Part shown: positions 25,947-34,482 of the stretch, in pieces
Layout: the number at the start of each line of letters is the position of its first letter
Numbering within the stretch: the first letter of the stretch is position 1
Program-made: the position numbers and the translations under genes
Assembly (NCBI GenBank): GCA_964445765.1
Contig: CAYULD010000002.1
Location: forward strand, 248,001-312,000
Direction: 5' to 3'
Length of the DNA: 64,000 nt
Source of the DNA: JANPLD01 sp964445765
Lineage (GTDB): Bacteria; Pseudomonadota; Alphaproteobacteria; Rickettsiales; UBA8987
The notes under the pieces: generated by a model
The model's database searches: none
Told to the model about the DNA's origin: nothing
What the model saw: only the letters and a program-made list of their open reading frames with translations

Positions 25947-27260
25947 TTAATATCTATAACTATCTGGTTTGAATGGGCCTGCCATATCAACGCCAATATA
26001 TTCTGCTTGTGAAGCGGTTAGTTTAGTTAGCTTTGCACCAATTTTTTCTAAATGAAGTTTTGCTACCATCTCATCAAGATGTTTAGGTAAAACATAAACT
26101 TTATTTTCATATTTCTTATGATGTTGCCATAATTCAATTTGTGCAACAGTTTGATTAGTGAAACTACAACTCATTACAAAAGCAGGGTGGCCAGTGGCAC
26201 AACCTAAATTAACTAGCCTGCCTTCTGCAAGCAGAAGAACTCTTTTACCATCAGGGAAAGTTATTTCATCAACTTGAGGCTTAATATTACGCCATTTTAG
26301 GCTTTTTGTGCTTGCTACATCAATTTCATTATCAAAATGGCCAATATTACAAATAATGGCTCTATCTTTCATCTTCTCCATATGTTTATAGGTGATGATA
26401 TCTTTATTACCAGTTGCGGTAACGAAAATATCTGCAATAGGGGCGGCTTCTTCCATTGTTACAACTCTAAAACCTTCCATTGTGGCTTGTAGTGCACAGA
26501 TTGGGTCAATTTCAGTAACTAGAACAGTTGCACCTTGGCTTCTAAGTGCAAAGGCTGAGCCTTTACCCACATCACCATAGCCAGCAACAACACCAATTTT
26601 ACCTGCAATCATAACATCAGTTGCGCGTTTAATGCCATCAAGCAAACTTTCACGACAACCATAAAGATTATCAAATTTAGATTTAGTAACTGAATCATTT
26701 ACATTGATTGCTGGAAAGGCGAGTTTCCCCTCCATCTCAAGCTCTCTAAGCCTTTTTACGCCAGTAGTTGTTTCTTCAGAAACACCTCTAATATTTCTTG
26801 CAATTTCAGGGTATTTTTTAATAACCATATCAGTTGCATCACCGCCATCATCAAGAATCATATTAGGCTCCCAGCCATCAGCGATAATAGTTTGCTCTAT
26901 GCACCAGTTAAATTCTTCTTCAGTTTCACCCTTCCAAGCAAATACTGGAATGCCCTCTTTAGCAATAGCGGCTGCCGCATAATCATTTGTTGAAAATATG
27001 TTACAAGAACTCCAACGAACATTAGCACCAAGCTCAACAAGGGTTTCAATTAAAACTGCGGTTTCAACTGTCATATGTAAACAGCCGATAATATTTGCAC
27101 CTTTAAGCGGTTTTTTATTTTTATGCTCCGCCCTTAAAGCCATAAGCCCGGGCATTTCTGTCTCTGCGAGATCAATTAATCTTCTGCCTTCATCAGCTAA
27201 AGAAATATCTTTTACTTTATAATCATTTTTAGTAGCGATTTTTACAATTTTATTTTGCAT
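25947..27260 (-). CDS. ahcY: adenosylhomocysteinase
   Basis: NAD-dependent hydrolase converting S-adenosylhomocysteine to homocysteine and adenosine, recycling the methylation by-product; 437 residues. Motifs: GCLHMTVETAVLIETL, WSSCNIFSTNDYAAAAI, DDGGDATDM, ETTTGVKRL, NDSVTKSKFDN with the catalytic Lys/Asp, the NAD site VAGYGDVGKGSA, NIGHFDNEID and the C-terminal PFKPDSYRY tail. It lies divergent to the PAS_5 gene with a 75-bp spacer. It forms a methyl/sulfur amino acid theme with metC just downstream of the PAS gene. Confidence 0.97.
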   Translation of the reverse strand: MQNKIVKIATKNDYKVKDISLADEGRRLIDLAETEMPGLMALRAEHKNKKPLKGANIIGCLHMTVETAVLIETLVELGANVRWSSCNIFSTNDYAAAAIAKEGIPVFAWKGETEEEFNWCIEQTIIADGWEPNMILDDGGDATDMVIKKYPEIARNIRGVSEETTTGVKRLRELEMEGKLAFPAINVNDSVTKSKFDNLYGCRESLLDGIKRATDVMIAGKIGVVAGYGDVGKGSAFALRSQGATVLVTEIDPICALQATMEGFRVVTMEEAAPIADIFVTATGNKDIITYKHMEKMKDRAIICNIGHFDNEIDVASTKSLKWRNIKPQVDEITFPDGKRVLLLAEGRLVNLGCATGHPAFVMSCSFTNQTVAQIELWQHHKKYENKVYVLPKHLDEMVAKLHLEKIGAKLTKLTASQAEYIGVDMAGPFKPDSYRY

Positions 27261-27335
27261 TGAATTAATTATTAAATTAAGTTTGTTTTTGTTATAATAT
27301 CTTGGTCAAAATAGTAAACTTAATATTATTTAGTA

Positions 27336-27803
27336 ATGTTAAATAACACAGAAAATATATCTGAAAGGCGTTTGGTAAATCGCCTAAAATCTTATTGGGA
27401 TAGCTTAAGGGAAGAGGCAGATACGCCTTTATTTCAAAAGTTTAATCAAAATTCAATCATTGATATGTGGGAAAATTGTATGCATTTTCAAGCCACCGCA
27501 ACCACACAAAGAAAGAAAATTTACCAATGCAAATTCGTTGGTAAAAACCTAATTAGTGCCTTTGGTAAAGAGCTTAAAGATAGATATGTTTCTTCCTATG
27601 ATAAGCGGATATTGCCGGGTTCTAACCTTGCAGAAGCTATGGATAATTCCTGTGATAATAGGGTTTTTGTTTTATCTTCTGGGCAGTTTGTAAATAACGA
27701 AAATAAAATTGTTAAATATCGTGATTGTATAATGCCGTTTTCAAATTTTGACGATAATATCACTGATTTAATAATAGGTATTTCTTGGAGATCATTTAAC
27801 TAA
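27336..27803 (+). CDS. PAS_5-like (PF07310-type) domain protein
   Basis: A 155-residue cytoplasmic protein of the single-domain PAS_5 type found widely in alphaproteobacteria. The opening SERRLVNRLKSYWDSLREEADTPLFQKFN matches the 'yW..lr....lP..sd..P' start. It is followed by YQCKFVGKNLISAFGKELKDRY (the 'y...G..l...fG.dltG' core) and CIMPFSNFDDNITDLIIGISW at the end. No output domain is attached and the ligand is unknown. A TATAAT box at 27293-27298 fits a promoter about 35 bp upstream of the start. It is followed after 6 bp by metC, so the two are probably cotranscribed. Confidence 0.7.
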   Translation: MLNNTENISERRLVNRLKSYWDSLREEADTPLFQKFNQNSIIDMWENCMHFQATATTQRKKIYQCKFVGKNLISAFGKELKDRYVSSYDKRILPGSNLAEAMDNSCDNRVFVLSSGQFVNNENKIVKYRDCIMPFSNFDDNITDLIIGISWRSFN

Positions 27804-27809
27804 AAAACA

Positions 27810-29003
27810 ATGAAAGAAGAAACTAAAATAATTCAAAAAGGAAGAAATTCTCTTAAGCATTTTGGAACGGTTAATCCGCCAATTTTATTTTCATCAACCT
27901 TGCTTTTTCCAACAATGGAAGATTATGAAAAAGCCGAAAGGGGGCAATTATATTACGAAAATTTATTTGATGCTGAAACTACTGATCCCGCTTATGGAAT
28001 AGCCGGTAACCAAACAAATTTTGCCTTACAAGAAGTTATAAAAAGCCTTGAAAACTCTTATGGCACACTTCTTACAAGCTCTGGTTTATCAGCAATTAGT
28101 TTAACTTTAAGCTCACTGCTAAAAGCTGGTGATAATTTATTACTTACAGATTCAGCTTACGGGCCAAATAGAAGATTTTGTAATAAAGTGCTAGCTAATT
28201 TTGGCATAGAAACAACTTACTATATTCCAAATAATGTTGATGATTTAATTTCAAAAGTTAAGCCGAATACAAAAGTTATTTTTATGGAGGCACCGGGCTC
28301 TTACACCTTTGAAATTATTGATTTTGAGCCAATTATTAAATTTGCAAAAGAAAATAATATAATTACAATAATTGATAATTCTTGGGCAACGCCATTATAT
28401 TTTAAGCCATTGGAAATCGGTATAGATGTCTCCATATCAGCAATCACAAAATATATTAATGGTCATTCGGATCTGCTGATGGGTTCAATTTCAGCCAATA
28501 AAGAATGTTTTACAAAAATTGCTGCTGGATATAAAAATTTTGGTGCATCTGTTAGCCCTAGAGATTGCTATGAAGCACTTAGAGGGGTTAGAACATTATC
28601 TGCAAGGCTTGCTTATCAGCAAAATTCTATGCAAAAGATTTTTGATTATTTATCAAAACAAAATTGTGTTTCTAAAATTTTAGCCCCTTCTTATCCAAAA
28701 TTTGAAGATTATGAAAAATGGCGAAAATATTTCTCAGGTGCAACCGCTTTGTTTTCAGTTGAGTTAGATAAAAATTATAGTGATGAACAATTAGCAAATA
28801 TGATTAATAATTATGATATATTTGCGATAGGTGCCTCTTGGGGTGGTTATGAAAGCCTTGTTAGAAGGGTTATTTTTGATGGCATAAGAACTAGAACCAA
28901 AGATAAATATAAAAATACTATTATTAGATATTATATTGGTTTGGAAAACCCAGATGATATAATCACAGACTTGGATAACGGCTTTAAGAGGCTAAAAAAT
29001 TAA
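27810..29003 (+). CDS. metC: cystathionine beta-lyase / Cys-Met metabolism PLP enzyme
   Basis: PLP-dependent enzyme of the Cys/Met metabolism family, 397 residues. It most resembles cystathionine beta-lyase (cystathionine to homocysteine, pyruvate and ammonia). Motifs: VNPPILFSSTLLFPTMEDY, YGIAGNQTNFALQE (variant of the usual YGR.GNPT), TSSGLSAISLTLSSLLKAGD, IIDNSWATPLYFKPLEIG with the PLP-binding Asp, and SAITKYINGHSDLLMG with the PLP lysine. The C-terminal GASWGGYESLV is typical of MetC. Cystathionine gamma-synthase is an alternative but less likely. Its 3' end is followed immediately by a MITE at 29010. Confidence 0.85.
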   Translation: MKEETKIIQKGRNSLKHFGTVNPPILFSSTLLFPTMEDYEKAERGQLYYENLFDAETTDPAYGIAGNQTNFALQEVIKSLENSYGTLLTSSGLSAISLTLSSLLKAGDNLLLTDSAYGPNRRFCNKVLANFGIETTYYIPNNVDDLISKVKPNTKVIFMEAPGSYTFEIIDFEPIIKFAKENNIITIIDNSWATPLYFKPLEIGIDVSISAITKYINGHSDLLMGSISANKECFTKIAAGYKNFGASVSPRDCYEALRGVRTLSARLAYQQNSMQKIFDYLSKQNCVSKILAPSYPKFEDYEKWRKYFSGATALFSVELDKNYSDEQLANMINNYDIFAIGASWGGYESLVRRVIFDGIRTRTKDKYKNTIIRYYIGLENPDDIITDLDNGFKRLKN

Positions 29004-29009
29004 AATATT

Positions 29010-29284
29010 TATAGTTAGTTGTGTTAAGTTTAAGAGTATTTGCAACAAGATAATTTTGCTTTAGAGCAAAGGAAAAATGAGCGAGATAGTTACTCATATC
29101 TGCGAGATTTTTTCTGTAGCAATAAAGCAAAATTAGCAGTTGCCCTTTGGGTTGCTGCAAAAATTAAAAAATAGTTTGTTAAAAAGCTCGGAGATATCAA
29201 TAAGTATCTCACTCGCTTTTTGCCTGCTATTTTTTAATTTTTGACCGGCAACAAATGCTCCTAAACTTAACGCAACTAACTATA
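29010..29284. mobile_element. MITE family A, copy 1 (275 bp, TA-flanked, two internal hairpins)
   Basis: A 275-bp non-coding element almost identical to 62654-62928 (five differences seen by eye). Terminal inverted repeats of about 33 bp begin TAGTTAGTTGYGTTAAGTTT, and each end is flanked by TA, as in Tc1/mariner-IS630-type targets. Inside are two large stem-loops: perfect 12-bp arms at 29052-29063/29123-29134 with apical AGATA-GTTACTCA-TATCT (29084-29101), and perfect 16-bp arms at 29159-29174/29227-29242 with apical GAGATA-TCAATAAG-TATCTC (29191-29210). There is no transposase, so it must have moved in trans. It fills the spacer between metC and the 73-residue gene. Confidence 0.9.
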
Positions 29285-29294
29285 GTTTAACAAA

Positions 29295-29516
29295 ATGTTA
29301 AAAGAGCCGAAATTTAAACTAAAAAATATTAAAGAAAAAACCCAGTCAGGTTATAAAATTTATAAAAATAATTCTGAATTTGAGTTTGTTGAGGCCTTAA
29401 CTGCTGTTGAAGCATTGGAAAAATCTAGCATTAAAACCCCTATAAAAATAGAAAAAGTTGGAATAGTAAAAAAAGCCGTTTTTTCTGATGAAGAATTAAT
29501 TCTGAAAAATGATTGA
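29295..29516 (+). CDS. small hypothetical protein
   Basis: A 73-residue charged protein that I do not recognise. Composition is Lys/Glu-rich, with a first part KFKLKNIKEKTQSGYKIYKN and a helix-like EFVEALTAVEALEKSSI, then a short beta-like TPIKIEKVGIVKKAVF. There is no signal peptide or membrane segment. The codon use resembles neighbouring genes, supporting a real gene. It begins only 11 bp after the MITE, so its promoter probably lies in the element or has been replaced by it. No clear Shine-Dalgarno is visible. Confidence 0.55.
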   Translation: MLKEPKFKLKNIKEKTQSGYKIYKNNSEFEFVEALTAVEALEKSSIKTPIKIEKVGIVKKAVFSDEELILKND

Positions 29517-29568
29517 ATAAATGTAATTAATATATAATCTTAATAACAAACTATAGCTAATTAAATTT

Positions 29569-29961
29569 ATGAAAAATTTTATAATATTACCTTTAACCCT
29601 ATGCATTATACTTTCTTCTTGTGCATCAATTTTTAACGGCACTAAAGAAACAATAACCATTAAAAGTGATATAAAAGGAACTGAGCTATATGTTGATGAA
29701 AACAAAGTAGGTGTTGATTCTGCAACTGTTGTAATTCCTAAGAAGAAACTCAAATCAACTATCCTTAAGGCAAAAAAAGTAGGCTGTAGCGATAAAACTA
29801 CAAATATTGCCACATCTTTTGACCCAACAACTATTCTTGGTTTATTCATTGATTTGGGGTTAATTTCAATATTAGTTGTAGATGGCTTAGTAACTGGTGC
29901 AGTTAATGAGGCCGCTCAGAATTATGTAGATTTGACACCGAATTGCTCAAATAGCCATTAA
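29569..29961 (+). CDS. small lipoprotein with PEGA-like beta domain
   Basis: A 130-residue predicted lipoprotein: the signal peptide IILPLTLCIILSSC ends in a lipobox with Cys at about residue 19. The mature part starts ASIFNGTKETITIKSDIKGT, followed by ELYVDENKVGVDSATVVIPKK, a pattern seen in small lipoproteins with a PEGA-like fold ('GT..tv.i.s...ga.vyvdg..vG..p'). A hydrophobic Gly-rich stretch follows (ILGLFIDLGLISILVVDGLV). It is probably anchored in the outer or inner membrane; the role is unknown. It converges with ybaB, 11 bp away. Confidence 0.65.
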   Translation: MKNFIILPLTLCIILSSCASIFNGTKETITIKSDIKGTELYVDENKVGVDSATVVIPKKKLKSTILKAKKVGCSDKTTNIATSFDPTTILGLFIDLGLISILVVDGLVTGAVNEAAQNYVDLTPNCSNSH

Positions 29962-29972
29962 AGAAGGCATAA

Positions 29973-30293
29973 TTAAAAAGGCATTTTGAAGCCGGGTGGA
30001 AGTTGCAATCCACCAGTAAGTTCTGACATTTTTTTAGATGCTTCATCTTCCTTCTTAGCGTTTGCATCATTAATTGCGGCGATTATTAAATCTTCCAAAA
30101 TATCTTTTTCATTTGGGTTTATAAGCTCACTAGCAATTTCTATAGATTTTGCGTGGCCTTTGCCGTTAATAGTAATTTTTACCATCCCACCGCCTGAAGC
30201 ACCAGTAACCTCTAACTCTTCAACTTGAGATTGGGCTTCAACCAGCTTTTTTTGCATCTGTTGAGCTTGCTTCATTAATTGATTAATATTCAT
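29973..30293 (-). CDS. ybaB: YbaB/EbfC family nucleoid-associated protein
   Basis: A small DNA-binding protein, 106 residues, matching YbaB/EbfC: an N-terminal coiled helix (MNINQLMKQAQQMQKKLVEAQ), then VTGASGGGMVKITINGKGH, then INPNEKDILEDLIIAAINDA and a Gly/Pro/Met-rich C-terminus LQLPPGFKMPF. In many bacteria ybaB follows dnaX and precedes recR. Here it is separated from dnaX (21.1 kb) and sits downstream of trxB on the same strand, 44 bp away, so it may be cotranscribed with trxB. Identification is secure. Confidence 0.93.
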   Translation of the reverse strand: MNINQLMKQAQQMQKKLVEAQSQVEELEVTGASGGGMVKITINGKGHAKSIEIASELINPNEKDILEDLIIAAINDANAKKEDEASKKMSELTGGLQLPPGFKMPF

Positions 30294-30337
30294 CTTTTTA
30301 CCTTTATTGATTTTACTAAAAAATAAATTTCTAAAAT

Positions 30338-31276
30338 TTAATGTTTGGCTTCAATAAATTTTATTGCTTCTAGTGCTGCCATACAGCCTGTGCCTGCGGC
30401 GGTAATTGCTTGGCGATAAATTTTATCCTGCACATCACCAGCGGCAAAAATCCCTGCAATATTTGTTTTGGTAGTGCCTAATTTTGTAATGATATAGCCT
30501 TCATTATCAAGTTCAAGCGAATTTTTGAATATATCAGTATTAGGCTTATGACCAATAGCAATAAAAATTCCATCAGCTTTAAGCTCAGTTGCAGTGCCTG
30601 TTTTTAGATTCTTAATTTTTGCACCTGTAACTGAAAGGGGCTCTTCAGTGCCAAGCACTTCTTCTAACACACTATCCCAAATAACTTGCACTTTAGGGTG
30701 CTTAAAAAGCCTATCCTGTAATATTTTTTCAGCCCTTAAACTATCCCTTCTATGAATTAAAGTAACTTTTGAAGCGTGATTAGTTAAATATAAAGCCTCT
30801 TCAACAGCGGTATTGCCACCACCAATAACCAGAACCTCTTTATTTCTAAAGAAGAACCCATCACAAGTTGCACATCCAGAAACGCCATAGCCTTGAAATT
30901 TCTTTTCACTATTAAGCCCTAACCATTTTGCAGATGCACCTGTAGCAATGATAACGCTTTCTGCGGTATAAACCTCACCACTATCGCCTTTAGCGGTGAA
31001 TAAATTTCCTGAAAAATCAACTTCAATTATATGATCAGAAATAATTTCTGTGCCAACATTTTCGGCTTGTTTTTCCATTTGCTCCATCAGCCAAGGGCCT
31101 TGTATAACCTCAGCAAAGCCGGGGTAATTTTCAACATCTGTAGTAATTGTCATTTGCCCACCGGGTTGCATACCCCTAACCATAACCGGCTTAAGATTTG
31201 CCCTTGCAGTATAAATTGCCGCTGTGCAACCAGCTGCACCAGAACCAATTACTAAAACTTTACTATGCTTTGCCAT
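30338..31276 (-). CDS. trxB: thioredoxin-disulfide reductase
   Basis: FAD/NADPH flavoprotein of 312 residues that reduces thioredoxin. The FAD-binding motif VLVIGSGAAGCTAAIYTARA is at the N-terminus, the redox-active CATC in GVSGCATCDGFFF, the NADPH-binding GGGNTAVEEALYL, and the C-terminal FAD motif IFAAGDVQDKIYRQAITAAGTGC. Length and all motifs are standard. trxA lies at 39.5 kb, not adjacent. Upstream is an AT-rich 93-bp spacer shared with the divergent PNPOx-like gene and containing several TATAAT-like boxes. Confidence 0.96.
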   Translation of the reverse strand: MAKHSKVLVIGSGAAGCTAAIYTARANLKPVMVRGMQPGGQMTITTDVENYPGFAEVIQGPWLMEQMEKQAENVGTEIISDHIIEVDFSGNLFTAKGDSGEVYTAESVIIATGASAKWLGLNSEKKFQGYGVSGCATCDGFFFRNKEVLVIGGGNTAVEEALYLTNHASKVTLIHRRDSLRAEKILQDRLFKHPKVQVIWDSVLEEVLGTEEPLSVTGAKIKNLKTGTATELKADGIFIAIGHKPNTDIFKNSLELDNEGYIITKLGTTKTNIAGIFAAGDVQDKIYRQAITAAGTGCMAALEAIKFIEAKH

Positions 31277-31369
31277 TATAAAAATCTAATTATTTAATTT
31301 TTCATTTTCTGCATTATCTTTATATAATATATTCATTATAATCAATATTATAATCATTTAGCTATATAT

Positions 31370-31984
31370 ATGAAAAATTTCTATAAAAGATTAGAAATTA
31401 AAACTCCTGAGTTTGATATAAACAACGCTGATGATATTCTTAAAACCATAATTTCTGAGCTTAAAAATGGGGTTAAAAATCGTGAACACCCATATCATCT
31501 GCTAGCAATTTCAAATATCAATTTGCTAGGTGAGCCAGAGGTTAGAAATGTTGTGCATCGTGATTGCGATTTTAATGAAAGAAAAATATTCTTTCACACT
31601 GATTATAGATGCAAAAAAGTTGCCGAGATAGCTAAAAATAATAGGGTTTCTTTGCTTTTTTATAGCCCACTAACCAAAATGCAGCTTAGAATCAAAGCCT
31701 TATCTAAAATCCATTATAATAATGAGATAACCGCAGTTAAGTGGGGGCAAACACAGCCTCGCAGTAAAGAATGTTATTCACAAGCTAATATTTCAGGGCT
31801 TGAATTATCTCTGCCAGAGCCAAAAATTTTTGATGATTTAGAAGCAGGTTATAAAAATTTTGCAGTATGTGAGAATATTTTTAGTGAAATAGATTGCCTT
31901 ATTCTGCATCACCAAGGCCATAAAAGATATAAATTTTTGTGGAATGATAATAACAATCTTTCTATTACGCAAATTGCACCTTAG
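31370..31984 (+). CDS. pyridoxamine 5'-phosphate oxidase-like FMN-binding protein
   Basis: A split-barrel flavin-binding protein of 204 residues. The pattern 'P..l..sni...GeP..R.v..r..d.....i.fhTd.rs.K' is visible in YHLLAISNINLLGEPEVRNVV and KIFFHTDYRCKKVAEI. It is followed by VSLLFYSPLTKMQLRIKALS ('v..lfy.p....qlri.G') and a C-terminal segment with an RYKFLWNDNN end. True PdxH has a longer, different C-terminus, so this is more likely a general PNPOx-like protein than PdxH; the substrate is unknown. It is divergent from trxB. Confidence 0.72.
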   Translation: MKNFYKRLEIKTPEFDINNADDILKTIISELKNGVKNREHPYHLLAISNINLLGEPEVRNVVHRDCDFNERKIFFHTDYRCKKVAEIAKNNRVSLLFYSPLTKMQLRIKALSKIHYNNEITAVKWGQTQPRSKECYSQANISGLELSLPEPKIFDDLEAGYKNFAVCENIFSEIDCLILHHQGHKRYKFLWNDNNNLSITQIAP

Positions 31985-32053
31985 AGTAGTTAATAATTTG
32001 TTATATAAAGCGATACATTATGAATGCTAAGCATTTTACTATACGCTTTAGTT

Positions 32054-32163
32054 CTCCCCCTGCTTGCGGGGGGAGTTAGAGGGGGGTGATAAAAGGTAAA
32101 CCCTTTTCCAGAGCCAATTTTAACGACACCCCCTCCTTTATCCTCCCCCGCTTGCAGGAGAGG
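32054..32163. repeat. GC-rich inverted-repeat element (CTCCCCC...GGGGGGTG arms)
   Basis: In the 244-bp spacer 31985-32228, two self-complementary halves face each other: 32054-32088 (CTCCCCCTGCTTGCGGGG plus GGAGTTAGAGGGGGGTG) and 32127-32163 (CACCCCCTCCTTTATCC plus TCCCCCGCTTGCAGGAGAGG). They lie around a 38-bp AT-rich centre. Each half can also fold on its own through CTCCCCC/GGGGGAG. It resembles the dispersed CCCCGCTTGCGGGGG repeats of many genomes. No coding capacity is seen in this spacer. Confidence 0.75.
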
Positions 32164-32228
32164 AATAATGCGGTTATAACTACCTCAATAGCTTATTAAC
32201 TATAATATTACATCTCAAAAAAATAAGA

Positions 32229-33083
32229 ATGAAGGAAAAATTTAAGAAAACTCTAAAATCTTTTTATGATGCGGGATATTATACTATTTATCACGATGGT
32301 ATAGAGCACGCAGGCTATTTGGCTTTTTTGGGCTTGCTTTCATTATTTCCATTTTTAGTTTTTGTTTTTTCAATCGCCGCAAATATTGGCAGAGAGGAAA
32401 TTGGCGTTAGGTTTATAAATGAGGTGCGAAATTTTTTGCCTCATGATGTTATGCTTTCTTTAGAGCCACGCATTAATGAGATTTTATCAGGCCCGCCACA
32501 AGGCTTGCTAACCCTTGCTATTATCGGTATTATCTGGACATCATCTTCATTAGTAGAAGGCTTAAGAACCATTCTAAATCGTGCTTATAGGGTTAATAAC
32601 CCACCTAGATATATTTTTAGAAGGCTTATGAGTATGTTGCAGATTTTAATACTGACATTTTTAGTTATAATCTCAATGTTTTTTATAACTATCGCACCAA
32701 ATTTATGGAGTTTTATTAAAGATTATTTTGATTTAACCTTTGAAATTGACCCTCACTTATTGCGTTTAAGATATTATATTTCTGCCTATGTTATATTTTT
32801 CTCAATCGCAGTTAGTTATTATGTTTTGCCTAATATTAAACAGAGTTTGCTGGCGGTGCTACCGGGGGCGTTTTTAGCGTTGGTTTTATGGCTAATAAGT
32901 GCCCATATATTCAGCGGATATATTGAACATTATCGCCAGTTAAATATTGTATATGGAAGCCTTGCGAATTTAATTATTACCCTAATTTTCTTTTATGTTC
33001 TTTCAGTAATTTATATTTTTGGGGCAGAGTTTAATTATTTCTTTGAAAAATCCCTCGGCCACGAAATCATTCAGAAAGAGTGA
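32229..33083 (+). CDS. YihY/BrkB family inner-membrane protein
   Basis: A polytopic membrane protein of 284 residues in the YihY/virulence factor BrkB family, once annotated as RNase BN. Diagnostic segments: the N-terminal HAGYLAFLGLLSLFPFLVFVFSI, then IIWTSSSLVEGLRTILNRAYRV, and ISAHIFSGYIEHYRQLNIVYGSLANLI near the C-terminus, followed by FFYVLSVIYIFGAEFN. About six transmembrane helices. The function is not established for the family; transport or envelope maintenance has been proposed. It stands alone between a repeat-bearing spacer and the convergent tlyC. Confidence 0.88.
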   Translation: MKEKFKKTLKSFYDAGYYTIYHDGIEHAGYLAFLGLLSLFPFLVFVFSIAANIGREEIGVRFINEVRNFLPHDVMLSLEPRINEILSGPPQGLLTLAIIGIIWTSSSLVEGLRTILNRAYRVNNPPRYIFRRLMSMLQILILTFLVIISMFFITIAPNLWSFIKDYFDLTFEIDPHLLRLRYYISAYVIFFSIAVSYYVLPNIKQSLLAVLPGAFLALVLWLISAHIFSGYIEHYRQLNIVYGSLANLIITLIFFYVLSVIYIFGAEFNYFFEKSLGHEIIQKE

Positions 33084-33120
33084 GCGATTTTATAAGTTCA
33101 TTATTCATAATAATCTTAGA

Positions 33121-33996
33121 TCACCGCTTAATCACAAGAATTTTTTTAAGCCTGCGGGCATCAGCTTCTATAACTTCAATTTCTATATTTTCGTTGATTC
33201 TAATAATTTCCCCTTTAACTGGAATACGCCCTGAAATAAGATAAACCAAGCCACCTATGGTGTCATATTCTTCTTCATCATATTGATTAGCTAAATCAAT
33301 AGCTGTTGCGGAATAAAAATCTTCAATAGAAGTTCTGGGGTTTACTTCATAAATATTATCACTTACTTTTTTAACGGAGCTATCGGCTTCAGCATCGTGC
33401 TCATCATCAATTTTACCAACTATTTCTTCAATAATATCTTCCATTGTGATAAGCCCTTCTGTGCCACCATATTCATCAACCACAATAGCAATATGAACCA
33501 TACTTTTTTGCATTCTTAAAAGCAGATTGCTAATTTTCATAGGCCCCGGAACAAATAAACATTTGCGAGTTATTGCTTTTATATCTATTGGCTGGTTATT
33601 AAGCAAATATTTCACCACATCTTTAATGTGAATAAAGCCGGTTATTTCGTCTAGGTCTGATCTATAAACTGGGATTCTAGTATAGGCTTTATCAATTAAC
33701 TTATCTTTTAATTCTTCAAGGTTTGAACTTTCAGGAATTGCGAAAATATCTGGCCTTGGAATCATAATATCTTCAACATAAATTTCTTTGAACTCAAGAA
33801 CATTTCTGATGATTTCTTTTTCACCTGCTTCAAGTTTATCGTTGCTGGTTTCAATGTTATTATCAAGAATATCTTCAATGGTTTCCCTAAGGCCACGAGA
33901 TTTTGGCGAGATTAATTTTACAATTTTGTTTTTAAGGTTTGAGATTTTTTGAGATAAATCAGGCTCAGGCGTTTCTTGAGCAATATTGTTATTCAT
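33121..33996 (-). CDS. tlyC: CBS-domain TlyC/CorC-type protein
   Basis: A soluble CBS-pair protein of 291 residues, homologous to Rickettsia TlyC (reported hemolysin C) and to CorC. It has an acidic lead-in (ISKPSRG-like KSRGLRETIEDILDN), VEDIMIPRPDIFAIP starting the first CBS motif, RIPVYRSDLDEITGFIHIKDV, HIAIVVDEYGGTEGLITMEDIIEEIVGKIDDE for the second, and a C-terminal CorC_HlyC domain with YDTIGGLVYLISGRIPVKGE. It lacks the N-terminal DUF21 membrane domain, as TlyC and CorC do. Magnesium/cobalt efflux regulation is the alternative role to membrane lysis. Confidence 0.87.
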   Translation of the reverse strand: MNNNIAQETPEPDLSQKISNLKNKIVKLISPKSRGLRETIEDILDNNIETSNDKLEAGEKEIIRNVLEFKEIYVEDIMIPRPDIFAIPESSNLEELKDKLIDKAYTRIPVYRSDLDEITGFIHIKDVVKYLLNNQPIDIKAITRKCLFVPGPMKISNLLLRMQKSMVHIAIVVDEYGGTEGLITMEDIIEEIVGKIDDEHDAEADSSVKKVSDNIYEVNPRTSIEDFYSATAIDLANQYDEEEYDTIGGLVYLISGRIPVKGEIIRINENIEIEVIEADARRLKKILVIKR

Positions 33997-34090
33997 TTTT
34001 CAATAAAAATTCATTGTATTTAACTATTATATTGATGTAATTAGTAAAATCTATATTTAATATGCTTAATTTAATAAATTTCTGTGAAAA

Positions 34091-34459
34091 ATGGCAAATT
34101 TAGGCACCAAAATTTTTACTTTACTATTTGGCAAAAAGGTTGGGGAAGATGCTTTTGGCAATCAATATTATAAATCTTCATTAGCACTTGGTAAAAATGT
34201 TGGCAGATATGGTAAAGAAAGGCGTTGGGTGATTTATAAAGGCAAGGCGGAAGCAACTAAAATCCCACCGGAATGGCACGGCTGGATGCACTATTCCTTT
34301 GATGAAACCCCAAGCGTTGTAAGTAAATATAAATGGCAGAAAGATCACTTGCCCAATCTAACTGGCACAGATTACGCCTATTTGCCTGCTGGCCATAAAG
34401 AAGCTAAAGGTAAAAGAGATAAAGCAACTGGGGATTATGAGGCTTGGAAACCAAATTAA
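34091..34459 (+). CDS. NADH:ubiquinone oxidoreductase subunit NDUFA12-like
   Basis: A 122-residue homologue of the 17.2-kDa complex I accessory subunit (NDUFA12) shared by mitochondria and alphaproteobacteria. Typical features: KVGEDAFGNQYYKS, the KERRWVIYKGKAEATKIPPEWHGWMH core (cited in parts RRWVIYKG and PPEWHGWMHY), and an acidic/aromatic tail GDYEAWKPN. It would sit on the peripheral arm of complex I. It precedes mlaD by 23 bp, an arrangement common in alphaproteobacteria. The nuo core genes are outside the window; the MidA/NDUFAF7 assembly factor is at 38.4 kb. Confidence 0.92.
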   Translation: MANLGTKIFTLLFGKKVGEDAFGNQYYKSSLALGKNVGRYGKERRWVIYKGKAEATKIPPEWHGWMHYSFDETPSVVSKYKWQKDHLPNLTGTDYAYLPAGHKEAKGKRDKATGDYEAWKPN

Positions 34460-34482
34460 CTTAATAAATCTAAGTAAAATTT

